Assembly (NCBI GenBank): GCA_016713535.1
Contig: JADJOY010000030.1
Span: 1 to 64,000, forward strand
DNA: 64,000 nucleotides
Direction: 5' to 3'
Source: Deltaproteobacteria bacterium
GTDB lineage: Bacteria > JADJOY01
Position 1 is the stretch's first letter, and each line of letters starts with the position of its first letter. The position numbers and the translations under genes were made by a program. The notes beneath the pieces are model-generated. The model had not been told where the DNA came from. It was given only the letters and a program-made list of their open reading frames with translations, and ran no database searches. This document shows, one piece after another, positions 26,199 through 35,272 of the stretch.

Positions 26199-27146
26199 AT
26201 GAGAATCGGGCGAATCGTCGCGTGCGCCGCGTTGCTCGGTGCGGTCGGCGCCGGCTGCGGCTGGTCGGTGAAGGTGCGGCCGGCCAAGGAGGCGCTCGGC
26301 GCCACGCCGCTCGTCGCCGGGACGTTCAGTCGCACGGTGATGGTGGGAGATCGCGAGCGCGAGTACCTGGTCCACGTGCCGCCCGGCTACGCCGGCGACC
26401 ACGCGCTCCCGGTGGTGCTCGACTTCCACGGTTGGGCCGCCGACGCCCACAGCTACGCCGCCTACACCGGCTTCGACAGCAAGGCCGACGCGGCGGGCTT
26501 CCTCGCGGTGCATCCCGAGGGCACCGGGTGGTTTCCGTCGTGGAACGCGGGCGGCTGTTGCGGCTCGGCGCAGCGCAACGAGGTCGACGACGTGGCGTTC
26601 GTCGATGTGCTCCTCGACGATCTCGCGCGCGTGGCGCGCGTCGACCCCGCGCGCATCTACGCGACCGGCATGTCGAACGGCGCCATGTTCGCGTACCGGC
26701 TCGCCTGCCAGCGTTCGGAGCGCATCGCCGCGATCGCCGCGGTGGGGGGCGCGATCCACGTCGAGCCGTGCCACCCGTCGCGCCCGGTGCCGGTGCTCCA
26801 CATCCACGGGCTCACCGACCCCGTCGCGCCCTTCCGCGGCGGTGGCCGGTGGTGGTCGAGCTACGACGCGGCGTCCGTCCCGGACGTGGTCGCGGAGTGG
26901 GGCGCCCGCAACGGGTGCGCGCTCACGCCGTACGCGGTCCTCGAGCAGGGCGAGGTCACGTGCACCGGCTATCCGAGCTGCCAGGGAGGCGCGGACGTCG
27001 AGCTCTGCACCGTCCGCGGCGGCGGCCACACCTGGCCGGGCGCGCGCTACGAGATCGGGGCGCTCGGCGCCGCCACCGAGGACCTCAACGCGACCGACGC
27101 CATCTGGCGCTTCTTCGAACGACATCCGCTGCCGCTCGGGCCGTGA
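26199..27146 (+). CDS. Secreted PHB-depolymerase/feruloyl-esterase-like protein (LpqC family)
   Basis: 315 residues from the ATG at 26199. The N-terminal export signal ends near VGAGCGW, a weak lipobox. Core motifs: LVHVPPGYAGDHALPVVLDFHGW (oxyanion region), WNAGGCCGSAQRNEVDDVAFV, the nucleophile elbow IYATGMSNGAMFAYRLAC (Ser near residue 161), VPVLHIHGLTDPVAPFRGG (Asp), and RGGGHTWPG (His). These are diagnostic of the esterase_PHB family. It hydrolyses polyester or phenolic-ester bonds outside the cytoplasm; the substrate is not determinable. The regulator gene is divergent. Confidence 0.87.
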   Translation: MRIGRIVACAALLGAVGAGCGWSVKVRPAKEALGATPLVAGTFSRTVMVGDREREYLVHVPPGYAGDHALPVVLDFHGWAADAHSYAAYTGFDSKADAAGFLAVHPEGTGWFPSWNAGGCCGSAQRNEVDDVAFVDVLLDDLARVARVDPARIYATGMSNGAMFAYRLACQRSERIAAIAAVGGAIHVEPCHPSRPVPVLHIHGLTDPVAPFRGGGRWWSSYDAASVPDVVAEWGARNGCALTPYAVLEQGEVTCTGYPSCQGGADVELCTVRGGGHTWPGARYEIGALGAATEDLNATDAIWRFFERHPLPLGP

Positions 27147-27188
27147 GTGAGTTAGGGTGCGGCGGCTGAACCCTGGGAGACGATCGAC

Positions 27189-27881
27189 ATGACGAAGGCT
27201 GGCCGGAACGGTTGGATCGCGACGCTGACGTTGGTGGGTGGGCTCGGGCTCGCGGCGCTCGGCGCGACGCACGCGCGCGCGGCCGAGGGGCCAGCGCCAG
27301 TGCCCGCGCCCGCGGCTCCCGCGGCGCCGACGACGCCCGAGGAGCTGGTCCAGCACCTCAAGACCCAGAGCGACCCGTACTACGACAGCTCGGTGCAGCA
27401 GCTCCAGAGCCTCGGCGTGAAGGCGGTCCCGGCGCTCACCGCCGCGCTCAAGGACCCGAACCCGAACCTGCGTGGCCGCGCCGCGGCGATGCTCGCGGGC
27501 GTGGGGGCGGGTGCCAAGGAGGCGGTGCCTGCGCTCATCCCGCTGGTCGGTGACGGCACGACGGCGGTGCGCGTGCTCTCGATCTCGGCGCTCGGCGCGA
27601 TCGGCCCCGACGCCGCCGAGGCCGTGCCGGCGATCACCAAGGCGCTCGCCGATCCGATGCCGGACGTGCGCCGCGCCGCGGCCGAGTCGCTGGCGCGGCT
27701 CGGCGCCGCGGCCAAGAGCGCCGTGCCCGCGCTCACCGAGGTTGCGCAGAAGGACGCCAACGCGGACGTGAAGGCCGCCGCCGCCAAGACCGTCGAGACC
27801 CTCGGTGGCGCGGCGCCCGCCGCCGCCCCCGCCGCAGCGGTGGCGCCGGAGAAGGCGCCCGCCGCTCCCGCCAAGCCCTGA
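27189..27881 (+). CDS. Secreted HEAT-repeat protein
   Basis: 230 residues with a Sec signal (residues 1-33, ending ATHARAAEG). An Ala/Pro linker is followed by about four HEAT repeats of ~35 residues (GVKAVPALTAALKDPNPNLRGRAAAMLAGVG; GAKEAVPALIPLVGD; AAEAVPAITKALADPMPDVRRAAAESLARLG; AAKSAVPALTEVAQKD). The tail is Ala/Pro/Lys-rich. HEAT solenoids mediate protein contact; the partner is unknown. The ATG follows a GGGAGACGATCGAC leader. It is the first gene before gshA, 4 bp apart, so probably co-transcribed. Confidence 0.82.
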   Translation: MTKAGRNGWIATLTLVGGLGLAALGATHARAAEGPAPVPAPAAPAAPTTPEELVQHLKTQSDPYYDSSVQQLQSLGVKAVPALTAALKDPNPNLRGRAAAMLAGVGAGAKEAVPALIPLVGDGTTAVRVLSISALGAIGPDAAEAVPAITKALADPMPDVRRAAAESLARLGAAAKSAVPALTEVAQKDANADVKAAAAKTVETLGGAAPAAAPAAAVAPEKAPAAPAKP

Positions 27882-27885
27882 GGCC

Positions 27886-29250
27886 ATGTCCCTCGATCGC
27901 GGCTCCGAGCAGTCGCCCGAGGTCACGGGCGTCGACATGCTGGTCGACACCTTCCGGCGCGCCGAGAAGGCGCCGGAGGCGTTCCGGGTCGGCATGGAGC
28001 ACGAGAAGATCGGCCTGGTCGCCGCCGATCTGTCGCCGCTGCCGTACAGCGGACCGGCCTCGATCGAGGCGGTGTTCGAGCGCCTCGTCGACCGCTACGG
28101 TTTCGAGCGCTTCAAGGAGGGCGAGGACACCATCGCCCTCGTGAAGGCGGGCACCAGCGTGTCGCTCGAGCCGGGCGGGCAGCTCGAGCTCTCGGGTGCC
28201 ACGCTGCGCGACATCTTCGCGACCTGCACCGAGCTCACCGAGCACCGCGACCTCACCCGCGCCCTCGGCGACGAGCTCGGCATCCTGTGGCTCGGCGTCG
28301 GCCACCGGCCGTTCGCCACCAAGGATCAGGTCCAGTGGGTACCCAAGACCCGCTACCGCATCATGCGCAAGTACCTGCCCACGCGCGGCTCGATGGGCCT
28401 CGACATGATGCTGCAGACCGGCACGGTGCAGTCGAACTTCGACTACGCGAGCGAGGAGGACTTCGTCCTCAAGATGCGCGCCGCCACCGCGGTGAGCTCG
28501 ATCGTGAGCGCGATCTACGCCAATGCGTCGATCGTCGAGGGCAGGACCGTCGGCTGGGCGAGCTGGCGGCAGCGCATCTGGCGCGACGTCGACCCGGACC
28601 GCTCCGGCATCCTCCACTTCGTGTTCGACCCCGACTTCGGCTACCGCCGTTACATCGAGTGGGCGCTCGACGTGCCGATGTTCTTCATCCGCCGTGGCGG
28701 CAGCTACGTCGGCGAGATCGCGGGCACACCGTTCCGCCACTTCCTGGAGAACGGCTGGGATGGCACGCGCGCGCGACTCTCGGACTGGAACGACCACCTC
28801 ACCACGTTGTTCCCCGAGGTCCGCGCCAAGGGCTACATCGAGGTGCGCGGCGCCGATTGCTGCGACAAGGACCTCAACTGCGCGCACCCCGCGCTGTGGA
28901 AGGGGATCCTCTACGACCGCACCGCGTGCGAGCAGGCGCTCGAGCTCGCCGGCGCCTGGACCCGCGAGGAGCGCGAGGCGTCGCTCACCGACGTCGCGCG
29001 GGACGGGCTCGGCGCGAAGGTGCGCGGTCGCACGCTGCTCGAGCTGGCGTGGGACCTGTTCGCCATCTCGCGCGACGGGTTGATCCGGCAGCGCCCCGGC
29101 GAGCACCCCGACATGACCGAGGCGCCGTTCCTCGACCCCATCCGGCGCGTGCTCCAGAGTGGCAAGTCGCCGGGCACGATCGCCGCCGAGCTGTGGGACG
29201 GCGAGTTCCAGCACGACAAGCACAAGCTCGTCGAGCACTATCGCTTCTGA
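27886..29250 (+). CDS. gshA: Glutamate-cysteine ligase, plant/proteobacterial type
   Basis: 454 residues from the ATG at 27886, with GAGG just upstream. It matches the GCS2/plant-type family: FRVGMEHEKIGLV near the N-terminus (ATP and glutamate site), SLEPGGQLELSGA, LGVGHRPFATKDQVQWVPKTRYRIMRKYLP, MLQTGTVQSNFDYASEEDF, and FRHFLENGWDG. It catalyses the first, ATP-dependent step of glutathione synthesis in the cytoplasm. No gshB is nearby. The chain ends QHDKHKLVEHYRF, the usual C-terminus, followed 8 bp later by a strong hairpin. Confidence 0.92.
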   Translation: MSLDRGSEQSPEVTGVDMLVDTFRRAEKAPEAFRVGMEHEKIGLVAADLSPLPYSGPASIEAVFERLVDRYGFERFKEGEDTIALVKAGTSVSLEPGGQLELSGATLRDIFATCTELTEHRDLTRALGDELGILWLGVGHRPFATKDQVQWVPKTRYRIMRKYLPTRGSMGLDMMLQTGTVQSNFDYASEEDFVLKMRAATAVSSIVSAIYANASIVEGRTVGWASWRQRIWRDVDPDRSGILHFVFDPDFGYRRYIEWALDVPMFFIRRGGSYVGEIAGTPFRHFLENGWDGTRARLSDWNDHLTTLFPEVRAKGYIEVRGADCCDKDLNCAHPALWKGILYDRTACEQALELAGAWTREEREASLTDVARDGLGAKVRGRTLLELAWDLFAISRDGLIRQRPGEHPDMTEAPFLDPIRRVLQSGKSPGTIAAELWDGEFQHDKHKLVEHYRF

Positions 29251-29922
29251 GTTTTTCGGGGGGCTTTTCAAGCCCCCCGCCCGCCTGGAGGGTCGCGCGC
29301 CGCGCGACCGGCGATACGCGCCGGTGTCTCGCCGACGGACCGTCGATCCCTGTTCGCGGCCACCCCCGAGGCACTCGCTTCGCTCGTGGCGTCGCGCCGC
29401 GACGCGCCGGGTGACGAGTCGAGACGTGGCTCGAGCGGGGATCGAGTGGGAGGCGGGCTGCTAACCGCGCGGCTGTTCCAGCCCCCCTGGCGTCGCGCTG
29501 CGGGTGTGACGCTTTCCATCGGGCTCGACGGGGATGGAACCCCCGTCGCTACGGTGGGCTTCGTAGCGCGGGGGCTCCGTCCCCCCGCGGCGCGAGCCGG
29601 CCGAGTGGTCTCCCCGCTTTGGCACGTTCCGGTTTTTTTCCCACCGTACAAATTGCAGACCTGCGGTCGCGGCGAGTGATCCGCGACGCGGCTGATCGCC
29701 GGCCGTTTGGGAGGGCTCTGCGAGACCGGGTCGCTGGCACGCGCTTCGCACTGCTCGCCGCCAGGCGCCCGGGGAGGCGCGGCTGTGGTCCCAAGCGGAC
29801 CGCCGTCGGGCCGGAGCGATCGGGGGACGAAAGCGAGCCGACCCTCAAGCGGAGCACGCGGGACGTCGATGACTACGTTGGGACGCCACCAACGATGACC
29901 CTGCCCGACCAGGAACCGAGGG
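29251..29922. repeat. Non-coding stretch with two dispersed hairpin elements
   Basis: After the gshA terminator come two elements. An inverted copy of the 12.8-kb unit lies at 29284-29361: CTGGAGGG, GGTCGCGC-GCC-GCGCGACC, GGCGATACG, then TCGATCCCTG. A second copy of the hyuB-tail element lies at 29528-29588: CGGGG-ATGGAA-CCCCCG, CGTAGCG, GGGGG-CTCCGT-CCCCC. A short AT-richer segment follows at 29630-29660 with CCGTACAAATT. The rest holds no gene that I can support. Confidence 0.8.
29258..29278 (+). terminator. Hairpin downstream of gshA
   Basis: GGGGGGCTT-TTC-AAGCCCCCC, a perfect 9-bp stem 8 bases after the gshA stop, preceded by GTTTTTC. No U-tract follows, so termination is inferred from position and stability only. 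Confidence 0.6.
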
Positions 29923-30480
29923 ATGCCGATGCAACCCCACCCGAGCCCACTTCAGCCAGCCTACGCGCTGGTGCTGGTGAGCCTGGTGGGGCTGTCGGGC
30001 TGGGTCGCCGAACGCCGTCCCGTCGAGACGTTCGAGGTCGTGTCGCGCTCGATGACGCCCACCCTCGTGGTGGGTGATCGGGTGCTGACGATCTCGTGCG
30101 ACTGGTCGGCCGCGCCGCTCGAAACCGGAGAGCTGGTGGTGTTCCAGCCGCCGGCGTGGATCGGCTCCGAGATCCCGGTGGTCAAGCGCATCGTCGCGCA
30201 GGGCGGCGACCGCGTGGAGATCCACGACGCGGCGCTCTACGTGAACGGCGGCCGCCGCGAAGAGAGCTACGCCCGGCGCTATCCGCCCGATTTCCGGTAC
30301 GGTCCGCTGGTGGTGCCGCCGGGGACGCTGTTCGTGCTCGGCGACAACCGGCCGCTGAGCGAGGACTCGACGACGTTCGGGCCGATCTCGGTCGACCAGA
30401 TCCAGAGCGTGGTGCTGGCGCGGCTCGGCAGCGAGCCCTGCGCGCTGGGCGTACGCTTCAGCGGTCTTCCCGAGTGCTGA
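29923..30480 (+). CDS. lepB: Signal peptidase I
   Basis: 185 residues, short but with all S26A boxes. One N-terminal membrane segment (residues 12-29) is followed by box B VVSRSMTPTLVVGD with nucleophile Ser43, box D VVKRIVAQGGDRVEI with general base Lys88, and box E FVLGDNRPLSEDSTTFGPI. It removes Sec signal peptides at the outer face of the inner membrane. The sequence MTPTL replaces the commoner MxPTL without loss of key residues. The 3' end overlaps the convergent membrane-protein gene by 23 bp. A GGGATGCC leader precedes the start; no strong ribosome site. Confidence 0.87.
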   Translation: MPMQPHPSPLQPAYALVLVSLVGLSGWVAERRPVETFEVVSRSMTPTLVVGDRVLTISCDWSAAPLETGELVVFQPPAWIGSEIPVVKRIVAQGGDRVEIHDAALYVNGGRREESYARRYPPDFRYGPLVVPPGTLFVLGDNRPLSEDSTTFGPISVDQIQSVVLARLGSEPCALGVRFSGLPEC

Positions 30481-32173
30481 GAACCGGGCGCTCCGGACCG
30501 AGGCTCGCGCCCGCGGCGTTGCGGGTGCCGTCGGCACGCAGGTAGCCGCTGCGGATCAAGAGGTTCGCCTGCTTGATCGCGGGCGGCGGTCCCCAGCTCG
30601 AGACGAGCGCCGCGCGCGAGGCCGGGAACCACCCGAGCGCTTGCGCGAGCACGGTGTCGAAGGGAACGCGCTCGCGCGCGCGGGTGGCGTCGTCCCACGC
30701 CAGGAAGCGGTGCAGCTCGGCGCGGGTCTCGTCGTTGCGCGGTTCGTAGATGCGCCGCTTCGGGTGGTGCGCCCACGCGTCGCCGAGGAGGAGCGCCAGC
30801 ACCAGGCTCGCGGCGAGTACCGCGCCAGATCGGGCGCGGGGGTGCGCCCCGCCGATCGCAAGGCGGCCGAGCCCCACCGCCAGGGCGACCGGACACCAGG
30901 CCAGCGCGCCGAGCACGAAGCGTGGATCGGGGTAGAAGTAGGCGCCGAACACCAGCCAGTGAGTGACGCACCACAGCGCGACCGCGATGGCGCCGACACC
31001 GAGGCTGGCGAGGGGCGCGTCCGCGCCACCGGCGCCACGACGAGACGCGCGATCGCCGGTCTCGTCGATTCCCGCGGGATCCGCCGAACCCGCTCGGCCC
31101 AGCACGCGCCGCGCGAGCGGCGGTACCGCGAGCACCCCGAGCGCCGCCCAGCCGAGGAGCGGCCACGCGGTGCCGAAGCGCATCCAGTTGTGCGGCCCGG
31201 CGAAGCCCAGGAAGGTGAGCCCGTAGGCGCGGAGCTGGCCCACCGGGCTCACGTCGACGTACGCGGGGATGTGCGGGTTCGCGACCCACGCATAGGTCCA
31301 GCTGAAGGTCACCGAGAGATCGCCGAAGCGCTCCGGTGCCCAGTGCTCGTAGGCCGACCAGCGCCACGGCGACACCCCGGATCGGGCGAGCACCGCCATC
31401 GTCGCGAGCACCGGCGGCAGCGCCCCGAGCGCGGCGAGCGCCACCACGCGCGCGACGTGCCGCACGCCGCGGCGGCGCGCCGCGTGGAGGGCGAGCCCGG
31501 CGAGGGCGGGGCCAGAGCAGCCCCTCGACGCGCGCATCGTGAGCGCGAAGCCCGCCGCGAGCCCGCCGCCGAGGGCCAGCGCGGTGGCGGCGCGAGCCGC
31601 ACCGATCCCCGGATCGCGACGCGTGAGCGCGAGGCCGAGGGCCGCGAGCGCCACGAAGCACGCGAGCGCGGTCGGCTCGTCGCTCATCGCCGTGCCGCCG
31701 CTGGTGGCAGCGAGCGGCGAGAGCGCCCACGCGAGCCCCGCCGCGATCCCGGCCACGAGCGCGGTGCGGCGCGCGGGTTCCTCGCTGGATGCGCCGCCCG
31801 CCGTGGTGGACGAGAAGGTGATCTCGAGCGCCGTCTTCGTCACGCCCGCGATCGCGCACGCGAGCGCCGCGCCGAGGAGCGCCGTGAGCCGCCACAGCGC
31901 CGCGCCGTCGACCCCGGCCCCGAGCGCCACCGCCTGCACCAGCGGCCAGCCGGGCGAATAGCGCGGCCGGACGCGATGCTGCGCGACCTGGATCAGGAAG
32001 GTGCCGTCCGTGGCGATCGACTGCGCCGCGGCCGCGTACTCGAGCGCGTCGGGCGACGGCAGGTAGGCCGGCCCCTGGCCGTCCTGGTACCACGACCAGC
32101 GCGCGAAGAGCGCGACCGGCGCCACGATCGCGACGATCGCGAGCCACCCGCGGATCCGACGCGCGCCGCTCAC
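30458..32173 (-). CDS. ArnT/PMT-like polytopic membrane glycosyltransferase (putative)
   Basis: 571 residues with about ten membrane segments. The first loop contains YLPSPDALEYAAAAQSIATDG, the acidic D-x-x-x-Y pattern found after TM1 in GT-C enzymes of the dolichyl-phosphate-mannose/ArnT type, and SPGWPLVQAVALG follows. The chain ends in a soluble domain (about residues 470-571). It probably transfers a sugar from a polyprenyl-phosphate donor outside the inner membrane; donor and acceptor are unknown. It converges with lepB and overlaps its end by 23 bp. Confidence 0.65.
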   Translation of the reverse strand: MSGARRIRGWLAIVAIVAPVALFARWSWYQDGQGPAYLPSPDALEYAAAAQSIATDGTFLIQVAQHRVRPRYSPGWPLVQAVALGAGVDGAALWRLTALLGAALACAIAGVTKTALEITFSSTTAGGASSEEPARRTALVAGIAAGLAWALSPLAATSGGTAMSDEPTALACFVALAALGLALTRRDPGIGAARAATALALGGGLAAGFALTMRASRGCSGPALAGLALHAARRRGVRHVARVVALAALGALPPVLATMAVLARSGVSPWRWSAYEHWAPERFGDLSVTFSWTYAWVANPHIPAYVDVSPVGQLRAYGLTFLGFAGPHNWMRFGTAWPLLGWAALGVLAVPPLARRVLGRAGSADPAGIDETGDRASRRGAGGADAPLASLGVGAIAVALWCVTHWLVFGAYFYPDPRFVLGALAWCPVALAVGLGRLAIGGAHPRARSGAVLAASLVLALLLGDAWAHHPKRRIYEPRNDETRAELHRFLAWDDATRARERVPFDTVLAQALGWFPASRAALVSSWGPPPAIKQANLLIRSGYLRADGTRNAAGASLGPERPVLSTREDR

Positions 32174-32253
32174 GAGCGCACCTCGGCGAACGCCGTCACG
32201 CGCGCCCGCCCACGCGCTGCCGCGTTCCGGGGAACGATGCTAGAAAGCTCCTC

Positions 32254-33126
32254 ATGGCCGACACCAAGACCCTTCCCGAAGAGCTCGGCTTCGCGCCCGA
32301 CGCGAAGCTCCTCATCATCAACGCCGACGACTCGGGGCTCTGCCACAGCGCCAACATGGCGACGCTGCGCGCGCTCGAGATGGGCGCGATCAGCACCACC
32401 ACGGCGATGCCGCCGTGCCCGTGGTTCGCGGAGATGGCCGGCATCGCCGCCGCCAACCCGGAGCTCGACGTCGGCCTGCACCTGACCGTGAACTGCGAGT
32501 GGCGGCGCTACCGCTGGGCGCCGGTGGCGGGGTCCGGCGCGGTGCCGAGCCTGGTCGGACCCGATGGTTTCTTCTGGCCGAGCGAGGAGGACACCGTCGC
32601 GCACGGCACGGTCGAGGACGCGCGCACCGAGATGCGCGCCCAGATCGAGCGCGCCCTGGTGCTCGGCATGAAGCCGACCCACCTCGACAACCACATGGGC
32701 CCGCTCCACTACCGGCTGGACTTCTTCGAGGCGATGGTCGAGCTCGGGCACGAGTACGGGTTGCCGGTGCGAACGCCCTTCTATCACGAGGTCGCCGCCG
32801 CTCACGACATGCCCTGCATCCAGTCGTTCGGGATGTACTACGCGCCCGACGGTGGGAAGAAGAGCAAGTTCGACCTCTACGAAGCGCACCTCGCCAATCT
32901 CGAGCCGGGCGTCCACGAGATCGCCGTCCACCTCGCCGACGACACCGACGAGTGGCGCGAGCTCTGCTACGTCGCGGTCGACGATCATCCGTGGGAAGAC
33001 CGGATCTTCGACTACGAATACGTGACCTCGACCGCCACCAAGAACCGCCTCGAGACGCTCGGCATCCACCTGATCGGGTACCGCGCGCTCCAGGAGCTGT
33101 GGAAGAAGCGCCTGGGCAGCCGGTGA
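32254..33126 (+). CDS. ChbG/HpnK (YdjC) family carbohydrate deacetylase
   Basis: 290 residues. LLIINADDSGLCHSANMATL holds the metal-binding Asp-Asp and His of the YdjC/ChbG family. DVGLHLTVNCEW and KPTHLDNHMGPLHY give the remaining metal ligands and catalytic region. The C-terminus ends IGYRALQELWKK. Family members remove acetyl groups from N-acetylated sugars such as diacetylchitobiose, or act in hopanoid modification. It is co-translated with prmA (GTGA overlap), with no obvious functional link. Confidence 0.87.
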   Translation: MADTKTLPEELGFAPDAKLLIINADDSGLCHSANMATLRALEMGAISTTTAMPPCPWFAEMAGIAAANPELDVGLHLTVNCEWRRYRWAPVAGSGAVPSLVGPDGFFWPSEEDTVAHGTVEDARTEMRAQIERALVLGMKPTHLDNHMGPLHYRLDFFEAMVELGHEYGLPVRTPFYHEVAAAHDMPCIQSFGMYYAPDGGKKSKFDLYEAHLANLEPGVHEIAVHLADDTDEWRELCYVAVDDHPWEDRIFDYEYVTSTATKNRLETLGIHLIGYRALQELWKKRLGSR

Positions 33127-34109
33127 GCGCACGCAAGCCGGGATCCCGCACGGGTTGGCGCGAGCTGGTGCTCGTGGTCGCGCCCGACGTCGCCGACGAC
33201 GCGGCGTACTGGCTCACCGAGCTCGGCGCCGAGGGCGCGTGGCAGGAGCTCGGCGTGGAAGACCGCGGCTCGGTCGAGATCCGCGCCTACGCGGCGCCGA
33301 AGGTCGACGCCGACGCGATCGTCGCCGAGATCGAGAAGCTGGCGCCCGGGTGGCTGCGCGCGCCGGCGCTGGTGCGGCCGCTGGTCGAGCGGCCGTGGGC
33401 GGAGATGTGGAAGAAGCACTTCCGGCCGGCGGAGGTCGCGGACGGGCTGTGGATCGCGCGGCCGCGGGCGCGGGTGCCGATGAAGCGCGGCGACGTGTGC
33501 GTGCGCATCGAGCCGGCGAACGCGTTCGGCACCGGGCTGCACGGCAGCACGCGGGTGTGCCTCAGGCACCTGCGGCGGATGTTCGGCGGCGGGCGCGGCG
33601 CGCGCGTGGCGAAGGTGCTCGACGTGGGCACGGGAAGCGGGGTGCTCGCGATCGCGGCGCTCCACCTCGGAGTGCCGGAGGCGATCGGCCTCGACGCCGA
33701 CGTCGAGAGTGTCCGCGAGGCGCGCCGCAACGCGGCTCGCAATCACGTCGAGAAGCGGATCGCCCTCGTCGCGGGAGGACCGGAGACGGTCACCGGACGC
33801 CATCCGCTGGTGCTCGCGAACCTCACCGCGCCGACACTCGCGGCGCTTGCCGACGTGCTCACCGCTCGGGTGGAGCGCGAGCGCGGTACGTTGGTGGTCG
33901 CGGGGATCACCCGCGCCGAGGAAGACGACGTGCGACGGCTCTTCGTGAAGCGCGGGTTCGTGGCCGGAGCGCCGCTGCGCGACGGTGACTGGTCGTCGTT
34001 CGCGCTGCGGCGCGCGCCCGCGAGGAAGACGCCAGCCGGCGCCTCGAAGGCCCGCGCCGCGAAGCCGGGGCGCGCGAAGCCGGGCGCGGCGAGTCGAGGC
34101 CGGCGATGA
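33123..34109 (+). CDS. prmA: Ribosomal protein L11 methyltransferase
   Basis: 328 residues from the GTG at 33123, overlapping the deacetylase stop. Motifs: WAEMWKKHFRPAEVADGLWIARP, then RIEPANAFGTGLHGSTRVCLRHL (the PrmA GTGxHxTT-like signature with GLHGST), the SAM-binding VLDVGTGSGVLAIAALHLG, and LVLANLTAPTLAALADVL. It methylates L11. The last ~40 residues are an Ala/Lys/Arg-rich basic tail not found in standard PrmA, possibly RNA-binding. The stop overlaps rsmE as ATGA, a commonly conserved pairing. Confidence 0.87.
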   Translation: MSARKPGSRTGWRELVLVVAPDVADDAAYWLTELGAEGAWQELGVEDRGSVEIRAYAAPKVDADAIVAEIEKLAPGWLRAPALVRPLVERPWAEMWKKHFRPAEVADGLWIARPRARVPMKRGDVCVRIEPANAFGTGLHGSTRVCLRHLRRMFGGGRGARVAKVLDVGTGSGVLAIAALHLGVPEAIGLDADVESVREARRNAARNHVEKRIALVAGGPETVTGRHPLVLANLTAPTLAALADVLTARVERERGTLVVAGITRAEEDDVRRLFVKRGFVAGAPLRDGDWSSFALRRAPARKTPAGASKARAAKPGRAKPGAASRGRR

Positions 34110-34960
34110 AGGTGCGGCGCTTTCGCATCGAGCGCTCCGACATCCACGGCGAGAGCGCGATCCTCGAGGGCGACGCCGCGCACTACGTGCGCTCGGTGCT
34201 GCGCCTCAGGCAAGGGCAGATCGTCGAGCTCTTCGACGGCGACGGCAACGAGTGGGTGGGGCCGATCGAGCGCCTCGAGAAGCACGTGGTCCAGGTGCGC
34301 ATCGAGCAGCACCACTTCACGGCGCCGCGCGAGGAAGGACCGCGGGTGATCTTGCTCTTCTCGCTCGCGCGCGGCTCCCACACCGACCTGGCGATCCAGA
34401 AGGTCACCGAGCTCGGCGTGTCGGAGGTTCGGCTCTTCACCAGCGAGCGGACGGTGGCGGTGCCGCGCCCGGGCGGTGACCCGGTGCGGATCGATCGCCT
34501 CGAGCGGATCGCCACCGACGCGGCGCGCCAGGCCGGCCGTGCGCACGTGCCGCCGGTGCGCGCGCCGGAGCCGTTCCGCGACGTCCTGGACGCGCTGGCG
34601 GGAGGCGAGACCCGGCTCGTGTTGTGGGAGGGCGAGCACCAGACCTCGCTGGCGAGCGCCCTCGGCGAGTGGGACCAGGCCAAGCCGCTGGTGATGCTGG
34701 TCGGTCCCGAGGGCGGGTTCACCCGGGACGAGGTCGAGATCGCGACCGGCGAGGGCTTCGTGCCGGTCCACGTCGGGCCCTTCATCCTACGCACCGAGAC
34801 CGCGGCGATCGCCGCCGTGGCGGCGGCTCGGATCCTGTTTCCCGAGGGAGATGGACCCGGCGGCCGGCCGCGCGAGGTGGGTGGCACCGCACGCGGCTCG
34901 AGCGGCGAGGGGGACGCGGACGACGATGGTCCCGAGTCGGCGGAGGTGGTCGTCGACTAG
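34106..34960 (+). CDS. rsmE: 16S rRNA m3U1498 methyltransferase RsmE
   Basis: 284 residues. N-terminal PUA-like part: GDAAHYVRSVLRLRQGQIVELFDGDGNEW. Trefoil-knot SPOUT part: LLFSLARGSHTDLAIQKVTELGVSEVRLFTSERTV and VMLVGPEGGFTRDEVEIA ... LGxxILRTETAAIAAVAAARIL, the SAM-binding knot, here seen as VGPFILRTETAAI. It methylates U1498 of 16S rRNA. A ~40-residue acidic Gly/Glu/Asp tail after RILFPEG is unusual. Translationally coupled to prmA. Confidence 0.9.
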   Translation: MKVRRFRIERSDIHGESAILEGDAAHYVRSVLRLRQGQIVELFDGDGNEWVGPIERLEKHVVQVRIEQHHFTAPREEGPRVILLFSLARGSHTDLAIQKVTELGVSEVRLFTSERTVAVPRPGGDPVRIDRLERIATDAARQAGRAHVPPVRAPEPFRDVLDALAGGETRLVLWEGEHQTSLASALGEWDQAKPLVMLVGPEGGFTRDEVEIATGEGFVPVHVGPFILRTETAAIAAVAAARILFPEGDGPGGRPREVGGTARGSSGEGDADDDGPESAEVVVD

Positions 34961-34995
34961 GGGAGCCTGTTGCGCGCCCTACGCGCCAGGCTCCC
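34961..34995 (+). terminator. Hairpin directly after rsmE
   Basis: GGGAGCCTG (34961-34969) pairs with CAGGCTCCC (34987-34995), with an inner GCGCG/CGCGC stem. It starts at the base after the rsmE stop. No U-run follows. Confidence 0.55.
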
Positions 34996-35204
34996 AGGCA
35001 CCCGAAGGCTTCCCCAGGCGCCGGATCCAGGTGGCTCGGGCCTGGCCGAGGTACTCGCCGGGTCGGGGCTCGCCAAGCGGCCGTAGGGGGTTGCGGTGCC
35101 CCGCACCACAACCGCTTGGGGTCGGGCGGACCCGAAGCTGTGGGATTCTCGGATTCCCTAGGGATTCCGGGTTTCAGCCCGGAGCTTGCTCGAGGAAATT
35201 CTTC
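34996..35204. other. Intergenic region before the RDD gene
   Basis: No gene can be supported. Several short inverted repeats are visible, including TCCCTAGGGA around 35154-35163 and a GGATTC...GGATTCC stretch. They may be further terminator or repeat remnants. Confidence 0.4.
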
Positions 35205-35233
35205 TTGACCGGACGCAACACCTTGGCTACGCT
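35205..35233 (+). promoter_or_regulatory. Sigma-70-type promoter of the RDD gene
   Basis: TTGACC (35205-35210), a 17-base spacer, TACGCT (35228-35233). A start site near 35240 gives a ~33-base leader to the GTG at 35273, which supports that start over the upstream ATG at 35186. Confidence 0.6.
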
Positions 35234-35272
35234 TGGCGCGTTCGTTTCGGCGATATTCGCACGACTCCATCC

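Noticed and set aside
29251-29922. Small genes in the gshA-lepB gap
   Set aside because: The open frames here coincide with the hairpin elements and have no ribosome sites or recognisable products.
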